Shown here in pieces: positions 7,410 through 12,254 of a stretch of 12,254 nucleotides of DNA; within the stretch, counting starts at the first letter, position 1, and every line of letters starts with the position of its first letter. The notes under the pieces are model-generated. The model worked only from the letters and a program-made list of their open reading frames with translations. It did not search any database and was not told where the DNA came from. Source of the stretch: Actinomycetota bacterium (lineage in GTDB: Bacteria > Actinomycetota > Actinomycetes > Propionibacteriales > Propionibacteriaceae); the NCBI GenBank assembly GCA_016213595.1, contig JACRAA010000023.1, positions 1-12,254 on the forward strand, given 5' to 3'. The position numbers and the translations under genes are program-made.

Positions 7410-7624
7410 AGGGAAGTCAGGGACGATCGCGCGCAGCTGCACGGCACTGCTCACCCATGTCGGCGTCAACGCCTGGTGGCTGCTCCCCATCCTCGCTGGG
7501 CCCCAGCCCTGCTCTAGTCACGGGAGTGGCCAATCTCACTGACTAGCGCTCTGAAGGGCCAGGTTCTCCGGGCCTCGACAGATTGGTGATCTCATGCGCT
7601 GAAAGGAATACCACCGAGACCTCG

Positions 7625-8015
7625 TCAACCTTGGTGGATCGACGAGACCTCATCTCGCTGCGGCCGTCTTGAGCCCTTGCCCAACGTCTCAAAAGAGTTG
7701 GTGAGGTCGGCGATCGATTTCGAGATGAGCTGGGCCAGGGGGCCGTGAACTCCTCGGCCATCGAGAACGACGTTCCGAGCGGGAGCCGGTGCAGGTCGTA
7801 GGCGGAGACCTCTGAACCGACCGAACGGATACGGTGCGACCAGGTCAGGGACTCCGGGGCCGGCATGGAGGCGGCCCGAAGGCTGAGCGTGCCTCGGGGC
7901 CGGCGATGTGCACAGGCTTGATGGGACCGCCCGTCGACATCTCGCCCTCGATGCGGAGCACAGCCGGGTTCCAGTCGTGGTAGCTGAACGCGTCGCTGGG
8001 CTGAGCCCCGACCAT
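7625..8015 (-). pseudogene. decayed protein gene with two frameshifts, family unknown
   Basis: Three consecutive minus-strand segments in three different frames look coding. The first (8015 to about 7870) reads Asp-Trp-Asn-Pro-Ala-Val-Leu-Arg-Ile-Glu and Val-His-Ile-Ala-Gly-Pro-Glu. The second (7866 to about 7738) reads Thr-Trp-Ser-His-Arg-Ile-Arg and Asp-Leu-His-Arg-Leu-Pro-Leu-Gly. The third (about 7738 to 7625) reads Leu-Ala-Gln-Leu-Ile-Ser-Lys-Ser-Ile-Ala-Asp-Leu-Thr and ends at TGA 7627-7625. G/C at third codon positions is about 87%, 88% and 86% in turn, each in its own frame, which is hard to explain without former coding. Joined, they give about 130 residues. I recognise no family. 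The frame of the second segment is also that of the upstream gene ending at 8065, but the intervening bases do not look coding in that frame. The 3' end may have decayed further. Confidence 0.55.
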
Positions 8016-8064
8016 TCGGGGGGTCTGGATCTGTCGGGAGGCCGTTTAGGACATCGAGACCATC

Positions 8065-8484
8065 TCAGATGGCTCGCATGCGGTTGTTGCGCGGGCCGTG
8101 CTCGACCTCAGCGAGGCCCAAGGCCTCCAGAACCGGGGGTACGTAACTGGCGAACCGACCCCGCAGGCCCTTCTTGATCCCGTACCAGCCCCCCACTGGA
8201 TTATCTGTCGAACGACCCCAGGCCTCCACCGTCCCGTCGACGGCCGGCTTCTGCTCGTCCGCGTTGCCCAAAGCCATCCAGTCGCCGTGAGCGACCAGCA
8301 TGGAATGCAGGTCCTCAATGCAGGACAAGTGATACCGCAGCAGCGTCTTGCCCACCTGCACCACGAGGGCGGGCGGATCCGCGTCCGCATCCCGGTACGC
8401 CTCGAACGAACTCGTACCTGGCGGGGTGGTCATCCGCCACGGGTCGCGCGGGGTGCCCGTGCCTTCGATGTCGTCAACAGTCAT
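8065..8484 (-). CDS. conserved actinobacterial hypothetical protein
   Basis: A 139-residue soluble protein with no signal peptide or membrane segment. Notable are Trp16-Arg-Met-Thr-Thr-Pro-Pro-Gly, then Ala39-Leu-Val-Val-Gln-Val-Gly-Lys-Thr, Arg50-Tyr-His-Leu, His67-Gly-Asp-Trp, and a Gly/Lys/Arg-rich segment with Gly-Gly-Trp-Tyr-Gly (98-102) and Lys-Lys-Gly-Leu-Arg-Gly-Arg-Phe (104-111). It reads like a conserved single-domain family of unknown function in actinobacteria (I recall similar DUF proteins, but am not sure of the number). No catalytic motif can be named. An in-frame ATG at 8514 would add ten residues, but it sits within the putative operator, so ATG 8484 is preferred; neither has a clear Shine-Dalgarno. 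It is divergent from the WYL regulator with 61 bp between starts, so it is a likely target of that regulator. Confidence 0.75.
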   Translation of the reverse strand: MTVDDIEGTGTPRDPWRMTTPPGTSSFEAYRDADADPPALVVQVGKTLLRYHLSCIEDLHSMLVAHGDWMALGNADEQKPAVDGTVEAWGRSTDNPVGGWYGIKKGLRGRFASYVPPVLEALGLAEVEHGPRNNRMRAI

Positions 8485-8509
8485 GGGCACACTGTGGCAG
8501 GACGAACCG

Positions 8510-8522
8510 GACATCTAGTGTC
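8510..8522. promoter_or_regulatory. putative operator between divergent genes
   Basis: GACA (8510-8513) and TGTC (8519-8522) form a 4-bp inverted repeat around five central bases, TCTAG. It lies between the two divergent starts (8484 minus, 8546 plus) and just upstream of the TAAGAT hexamer. Its size and place fit autoregulation by the neighbouring WYL-type regulator, but no binding data can be inferred from sequence. Confidence 0.35.
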
Positions 8523-8533
8523 AGGTTCGATCG

Positions 8534-8539
8534 TAAGAT
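8534..8539 (+). promoter_or_regulatory. putative leaderless -10 of the WYL regulator
   Basis: TAAGAT matches TANNNT, and its last base is seven positions before GTG 8546, so transcription is predicted to begin at the start codon. No Shine-Dalgarno precedes that GTG. A -35 is not evident. Confidence 0.4.
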
Positions 8540-8545
8540 TTCCAG

Positions 8546-9229
8546 GTGCGAGCGTCTCGGATTGTCGACATGTTGTTGCTCCTGCAGCGTCGTGGGCGCC
8601 TGACCGCTCGCGAGCTGGCCACAACGCTCGAGGTCAGCCAACGCACCGTCCTTCGCGACGTCGAGGCACTCAGCGAAGCAGGCGTGCCCATCTATGCCAA
8701 CCGTGGCTCTGGCGGCGGGGTCCAGCTCATGGACGGGTTCCACACTCGCCTGACGGGCCTGACGGGCGACGAGGCCAACGCCCTCTTCCTTGCTGGCCAG
8801 CCACAGGTTGCGCACCGGCTGGGCCTTGATGTCGCAGCCAGAAGCGCCCGGCACAAGCTGAGCAGCGCCATCCCAGCGACGCTTGCCGCCGAGGCGGACA
8901 GCCTGTTCACCTGGTTCGTGCACGACCCCGATCCGTGGGGCGGACATCGGATCCCCCACGGCGAGCTACGCCGCATCGCCGGCAGCATCCGGACACACCG
9001 ACGAGTCGAACTCCACCTGGCCGATGCGGCACCGGTCACCGTCGAACCTCTCGGACTCGTGCTGAAGGCTGGCGGGTGGCACCTCGTCGTGACCGGGGAC
9101 GGATCTGAGCAGGTCATCTGCCTCGACGAGCTCCGCGCTGCCCGGCTGACCACCCAAAGCTACGAACCACCCCCGTCCTTCTCCCTCAATGCCTTCTGGG
9201 ACACATACCTGGCCAGCACCACCACGTAG
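8546..9229 (+). CDS. HTH/WYL transcriptional regulator (YafY-like), short form
   Basis: A 227-residue regulator. Residues 1-60 form an HTH_11/DeoR-type winged helix with recognition helix Ser31-Gln-Arg-Thr-Val-Leu-Arg-Asp-Val-Glu, then Gly-Ser-Gly-Gly-Gly-Val-Gln-Leu in the wing. Residues about 138-200 match a WYL domain (Val-Glu-Pro-Leu-Gly-Leu-Val-Leu-Lys-Ala-Gly), but the motif itself is Trp-His-Leu (178-180) instead of Trp-Tyr-Leu. WYL domains sense small or nucleic-acid ligands and control the HTH. Typical YafY-like proteins run to about 320 residues with a C-terminal WCX domain. This one stops soon after the WYL domain, so the WCX domain is missing by truncation or by nature. The start is GTG 8546, probably leaderless. 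It likely controls itself and the divergent hypothetical gene. Confidence 0.88.
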   Translation: MRASRIVDMLLLLQRRGRLTARELATTLEVSQRTVLRDVEALSEAGVPIYANRGSGGGVQLMDGFHTRLTGLTGDEANALFLAGQPQVAHRLGLDVAARSARHKLSSAIPATLAAEADSLFTWFVHDPDPWGGHRIPHGELRRIAGSIRTHRRVELHLADAAPVTVEPLGLVLKAGGWHLVVTGDGSEQVICLDELRAARLTTQSYEPPPSFSLNAFWDTYLASTTT

Positions 9230-9290
9230 CCCACTGCTGCGCTCAAAGAAGGGTCGCCAGATTTCCCTGAGCCTCACGGGCCGTGGGACA

Positions 9291-9305
9291 GGTGGAAATG
9301 CCACC
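9291..9305. terminator. small hairpin between convergent genes
   Basis: GGTGG (9291-9295) and CCACC (9301-9305) form a perfect 5-bp stem with loop AAATG, in the 145-bp gap between the convergent WYL regulator and acyltransferase genes. No T-run follows. Confidence 0.25.
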
Positions 9306-9374
9306 AGGGGGCGCATCACCAACACTATTCAGCGCGACCCGGCGGTGTCTGAAGCCTCCATGCTCCTTGTCGGG

Positions 9375-10136
9375 TCAGCAGACCCTCGCCGTCTCCCCCG
9401 ACTCGAGCCGTTCCACGAGCCGCGAGGTGAACCGTGCTGCCGGCGCACCGTCTACGACGTCGTGGTCGAAGGTGAGCGTGATGTGCGCGATCTGGCGCTC
9501 CGAGCCGTCGGCCGCCTGCCTCGGGCTGATCCCCCCGATCGTCACCGCGACCGTACCGGCGCCCGGGGACAGGCCCCATCCCGCCAGCCGGCCGAAGCCG
9601 ATGTTGTTGACACCCGCCGTACCGAAGCGCAGGCCCCATCCGATGCTTCGCGTCGCCCACGCCATGACGAGTGGTGTCGTCCAGGCGGGGAGCCGCTCGA
9701 GCCAGCGCTGGCCGGGGAGGACGCGAGGCGGCGACGCCTGCTCGGCGCGGATCTCGCCGGTGATCTCGACGAGTGACTTGGCGTCGGCGTGACGAACCGG
9801 CAGGTACTCCACCGCTGACTGGCCGTCGATGCGCCGCTCGACCAGGACCACGACGATGACCTCGTCGAGCACCACCACCGATCGCCCGCGGCGGAAGGCG
9901 TTCAGCTCGGGAAACTCCCGGAGCGTACGAGCGAGGCAGGTCGTCACATAGCCGGACAACGAGAGCCGCTCACCGGACCGAGCCCGGTGCTCCGCGATCA
10001 GTCGCAGCGGTTCGGTGACATCCACCTCGACCAGGCCGAACATCAGGTGCCGTCGGTGCGCCATGTCCTGGCCCGCGGCCAGCGCCAGTCTGGCACGGCT
10101 GATCCGCTCGACCCGGTAGCCACCCGATCTGGCCAT
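9375..10136 (-). CDS. stand-alone 2-oxo acid dehydrogenase E2-type acyltransferase
   Basis: A 253-residue protein matching only the catalytic chloramphenicol-acetyltransferase-like domain of dihydrolipoamide acyltransferases. The active-site block near the C terminus is Thr-Phe-Asp-His225-Asp-Val-Val-Asp229-Gly-Ala-Pro-Ala-Ala-Arg-Phe, which keeps the catalytic His-x3-Asp-Gly of E2 enzymes (classical form DHRxxDG). Earlier blocks include Leu-Ser-Gly-Tyr-Val-Thr-Thr-Cys-Leu-Ala and Pro-Glu-Leu-Asn-Ala-Phe-Arg. There is no lipoyl domain and no subunit-binding domain, and no E1 or E3 gene is adjacent, so it is not a conventional complex core. Such short stand-alone homologues are common in actinobacteria, and their acyl donor and acceptor are unknown. 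GGAGGG sits four bases before the ATG and supports the start. Confidence 0.85.
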   Translation of the reverse strand: MARSGGYRVERISRARLALAAGQDMAHRRHLMFGLVEVDVTEPLRLIAEHRARSGERLSLSGYVTTCLARTLREFPELNAFRRGRSVVVLDEVIVVVLVERRIDGQSAVEYLPVRHADAKSLVEITGEIRAEQASPPRVLPGQRWLERLPAWTTPLVMAWATRSIGWGLRFGTAGVNNIGFGRLAGWGLSPGAGTVAVTIGGISPRQAADGSERQIAHITLTFDHDVVDGAPAARFTSRLVERLESGETARVC

Positions 10137-10269
10137 CTCGCCCTCCGACCATCAACGCCCAGGCCTCCGGCCCCCATGCCGTCCACGGACGACGTCCCGG
10201 TCCCGTGCGTTCAGTCTGCTCCCGTCCGAGGGGCGACATGCTCGAACGGGCACAGTCGTGTTATTTTCT

Positions 10270-10296
10270 CCAGGTTCATGTGTAGATACAACCTGG
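10270..10296. repeat. AT-rich inverted repeat in the E2/TRIC intergenic region
   Basis: A perfect 7-bp inverted repeat, CCAGGTT (10270-10276) and AACCTGG (10290-10296), surrounds 13 bases containing TAGATA (10283-10288), a possible plus-strand -10. The segment 10258-10291 is AT-rich against a GC-rich background. It may be an operator-promoter for the TRIC gene. The rest of the 268-bp gap shows no gene. Confidence 0.4.
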
Positions 10297-10334
10297 TGCC
10301 GGGTGGCTCGTGACCTACACGGGCTGACCTAGGA

Positions 10335-10364
10335 ACGGTGACCCGCACGGGCGGGCGCTACCGT
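10335..10364 (+). other. possible stem-loop in the leader of the TRIC gene
   Basis: An outer stem, ACGGT (10335-10339) with ACCGT (10360-10364), and an inner stem, CCCG (10342-10345) with CGGG (10352-10355), can stack into one hairpin 40 bases ahead of the start codon. It matches no riboswitch class I know and may be chance in GC-rich DNA. Confidence 0.25.
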
Positions 10365-10404
10365 GAGGCTGGCGCGCCCATCCGGACGCGCCGGAAGGGT
10401 GGGG

Positions 10405-11049
10405 ATGTCCACGTTCGTCCTGGTCATCGACCTCGTCGGTACGTTCGTGTTCGCGGTGAACGGTGCACTCACAGCGACGCGCGCCGTCCACCTCGACATC
10501 GTCGGGGTCCTCGTCCTCGGCGTCATCACGGCCGTGGGAGGCGGCATCACGCGTGACGTCCTCATCGGCGCCGTACCGCCCATCGCGTTCACCCGCTGGT
10601 ACTACCTCGCGGCGGCGGGACTGGGCGCCCTCCTCGCGTTCTTCATCAGCCTCCCGCCGCGACGGCTGACCGGTGCGATCATCGTGCTCGACGCCGTCGG
10701 CCTCAGCCTGTTCTGCGTGACCGGGGCCCAGAAGGCCGTCGAGCACGGGCTGGACCCCGCGGCAGCCATCATCGTGGGGGCCATCGCCGCGGTCGGCGGC
10801 GGCACCATCCGCGACATCACGATCGGGAAGGTCCCCTCCATCCTGACGAGCGGGCTGTACGCGATCCCAGCCCTGCTCGGCGCCGCGATCGAGGTCCTGT
10901 CAGCCCCGCTGCGCTCGTACGGGATCCCCGTCGCTCTCGTCGGTGCGGTCGTCTGCTTCGTCGTGCGCATGGCCGGGGTGTGCTTCAAGCTCGAGGCGCC
11001 CAAGGCCTTCGACCCCAACGGCCAGCCGGGCGGTCAGCCGCGGGGCTGA
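10405..11049 (+). CDS. TRIC cation channel family membrane protein (UPF0126)
   Basis: A 214-residue, seven-helix membrane protein of the trimeric intracellular cation channel family. The two halves are an internal duplication. Repeat one has Phe-Ala-Val-Asn-Gly-Ala (16-21) and Ala-Val-Gly-Gly-Gly-Ile-Thr-Arg-Asp-Val-Leu-Ile-Gly (43-55). Repeat two has Phe-Cys-Val-Thr-Gly-Ala (103-108) and Ala-Val-Gly-Gly-Gly-Thr-Ile-Arg-Asp-Ile-Thr-Ile-Gly (129-141). The Gly-Gly-Gly kinks and the following Arg-Asp are the family signature and shape the pore. Prokaryotic TRICs are potassium-permeable trimers; the physiological role is unsettled. ATG 10405 is chosen because GGAAGGG (10393-10399) is five bases upstream. 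An earlier in-frame GTG at 10363 lies in a predicted hairpin and lacks a ribosome site. It converges with the M20 gene, 34 bp apart. Confidence 0.93.
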   Translation: MSTFVLVIDLVGTFVFAVNGALTATRAVHLDIVGVLVLGVITAVGGGITRDVLIGAVPPIAFTRWYYLAAAGLGALLAFFISLPPRRLTGAIIVLDAVGLSLFCVTGAQKAVEHGLDPAAAIIVGAIAAVGGGTIRDITIGKVPSILTSGLYAIPALLGAAIEVLSAPLRSYGIPVALVGAVVCFVVRMAGVCFKLEAPKAFDPNGQPGGQPRG

Positions 11050-11083
11050 GTCCTCGCCGGGGGTCCTCGCCACGCTGTAGGCA

Positions 11084-12254
11084 TCAGGCTCCGAGGTAGG
11101 CCATCGCGGCGGCGACAAGGGCTTCCGTCCCGGTACGCAGGGTGGGCTGCATCGCGGGGGCGAAGGCGGGGTTGTGGTTCGGGAAGACAGGCATCCCCTG
11201 CAGGAAGCCGCCCAGTCCCCAGTAGGCGTACGGGATGCCGAAGGCGTCCGGGATGACGCTGAAGTCCTCGCTCGCGGGCGCCGGCTCCATGTGACGCACC
11301 CGGTCCGTCCCGAAGTGCCGCCGGAACGCCTCGCTGACCACATCGACCACCCCTGAGTCGTTCGACGTGAGCGGGTACTGGTCGTAGTACTCGAACGTCG
11401 GCTCCTGCGGTGAACCGGCGGCGGTGCACTCCGCCCGTACGATCCGTTCGATGGCCGCGAGGATCGTGTCGCGGACAGCCACATCGTACGTGCGGACGTT
11501 GACGAGCAGCACCGCCCGGTCCGGGATGATGTTGCTCTTAGCCCCCGCCTGGAGGCTTCCCACGGTGACGACGCCGAAGGCGCTCGGCGCGATCTCGCGG
11601 GCGACGATGGTCTGGAGCCGCATCACGACAGACGCCGCGAGGACGACCGGGTCGACGCCCAGGTGCGGCATCGAGCCGTGCGACCCCTTGCCGAACACCG
11701 TGATCCGGATGGAGTCTCCCGCGGACAGCACAGGGCCGCCGGCGGTCGCGACCTCACCCGCCCAGGGCGACGTCAGGACATGCTGCCCGAACGCCACATC
11801 GGGCTTGGGGAGGCGGTCGACCAACCCGTCGGCGACCATGGCGCGTGCGCCGGCGGCAGTCTCCTCGGCCGGCTGGAAGAGCGCGACGTACGTGCCGCTC
11901 CACGCCTCTTTCGCCTCCGACAGGAGACGAGCGGCGCCCAGTGCCGAGGTGACGTGGACGTCGTGTCCGCACGCGTGCATCACCGGAACCGTGTGGCCGT
12001 CCGCGTCGGTGGTCGTCCGTGTCGACGCGTACGGCAGGCCGGTGGCCTCCGCGACGGGCAGCGCATCCATGTCGGCACGTACGAGCACCGTCCGCCCCAC
12101 ACCGTTGGCGAGCACGCCCACGACACCTCCGCCGACCTGCTGGACCTCGTACCCCCATGAGGTGAGCCGGCTCGTGACCTCGCGCGCCGTCTCGACCTCC
12201 TCCGAGGACAGCTCCGGGGTCTGGTGCAGGTGCACGTACACCTCCTCCAGCCAT
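11084..12254 (-). CDS. M20 family metallopeptidase / amidohydrolase, 5' end outside window
   Basis: An M20D-type amidohydrolase (hippurate or N-acyl-amino acid hydrolase group) that removes acyl groups from amino-acid derivatives using a two-metal centre. Counting from GTG 12241, the metal-site residues are His89-Ala-Cys91-Gly-His93-Asp, Glu126-Glu127 (after Pro-Ala), His154 and His356 in Asn-His-Asn-Pro. The dimerisation lid has Gly-Ser-His188-Gly-Ser-Met-Pro-His. Ser-Glu-Asp-Phe (324-327) is another family hallmark. The frame stays open to the window edge, adding Trp-Leu-Glu-Glu before Val-Tyr-Val-His-Leu-His-Gln-Thr-Pro-Glu-Leu-Ser, which matches the usual N-terminal helix, so the real start lies beyond 12254. 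No signal peptide is visible in this part. The substrate cannot be told from sequence. Confidence 0.93.
   Translation of the reverse strand, partial: WLEEVYVHLHQTPELSSEEVETAREVTSRLTSWGYEVQQVGGGVVGVLANGVGRTVLVRADMDALPVAEATGLPYASTRTTTDADGHTVPVMHACGHDVHVTSALGAARLLSEAKEAWSGTYVALFQPAEETAAGARAMVADGLVDRLPKPDVAFGQHVLTSPWAGEVATAGGPVLSAGDSIRITVFGKGSHGSMPHLGVDPVVLAASVVMRLQTIVAREIAPSAFGVVTVGSLQAGAKSNIIPDRAVLLVNVRTYDVAVRDTILAAIERIVRAECTAAGSPQEPTFEYYDQYPLTSNDSGVVDVVSEAFRRHFGTDRVRHMEPAPASEDFSVIPDAFGIPYAYWGLGGFLQGMPVFPNHNPAFAPAMQPTLRTGTEALVAAAMAYLGA

Noticed and set aside
7436..7542. Small plus-strand frames after the NRDE gene
   Set aside because: No ribosome site, no recognisable protein features and Ser/Pro-rich composition; probably non-coding.
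9300..9307. 8-bp GCCACCAG match to the tRNA-Asn 3' end (6404-6411) as a possible att repeat bounding an island
   Set aside because: Eight bases are too few; attachment cores at tRNA genes are usually longer and extend into the T arm. No integrase is present in the window.
11050..11083. Repeated GTCCTCGCC in the TRIC/M20 gap as a terminator
   Set aside because: It is a direct repeat, not an inverted one, and forms no hairpin.

Overview
The window is high-GC bacterial chromosome with strong G/C preference at third codon positions. Its gene set is typical of an actinobacterium: an HNH protein of actinobacterial type, a paired LmrC/LmrD-like ABC exporter, an NRDE/TANGO2 protein, a stand-alone E2-type acyltransferase and a YafY/WYL regulator. 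Several genes seem to be transcribed leaderless, which is also common there. A member of Propionibacteriales (Nocardioidaceae-like) is my best guess, but that is inference from gene style and not a database result.

Left part (1-5155). A putative lipoprotein and an HNH endonuclease-like gene lie on the minus strand. Across a 211-bp divergent region, a two-gene operon on the plus strand encodes the two halves of a heterodimeric ABC exporter, overlapping by 4 bp. The first half carries the changes expected of a degenerate ATP site (Glu in the Q-loop, Asp in place of the catalytic Glu). The second half is catalytically canonical apart from an LSAGQ signature, and has an unusual, very acidic N-terminal tail.

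Middle part (5156-9374). On the minus strand are a VOC-fold protein and a pentapeptide-repeat protein. A tRNA-Asn(GTT) with encoded CCA and a strong terminator hairpin follows on the plus strand. Next come an NRDE-family gene, a decayed pseudogene spread over three reading frames, a conserved hypothetical gene, and a divergently transcribed, short WYL-type regulator. From about 5165 to 9545 the tetranucleotide GTAC is much rarer than on either side. Together with the tRNA and the pseudogene this hints at acquired or rearranged DNA, but no integrase or convincing attachment repeat is present.

Right part (9375-12254). A stand-alone acyltransferase of the 2-oxo acid dehydrogenase E2 fold lies on the minus strand. 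A 268-bp intergenic region with an AT-rich inverted repeat separates it from a TRIC-family (UPF0126) membrane channel gene on the plus strand. An M20 amidohydrolase, converging on the TRIC gene, runs off the right end of the window.

I see no CRISPR array, no insertion sequence, no rRNA and no obvious multi-gene defence or biosynthetic system. The most interesting items are the leaderless-start pattern at three genes, the frameshifted pseudogene, the GTAC-poor segment beside tRNA-Asn, the truncated WYL regulator with its putative operator, and the acidic tail on the second ABC half-transporter.
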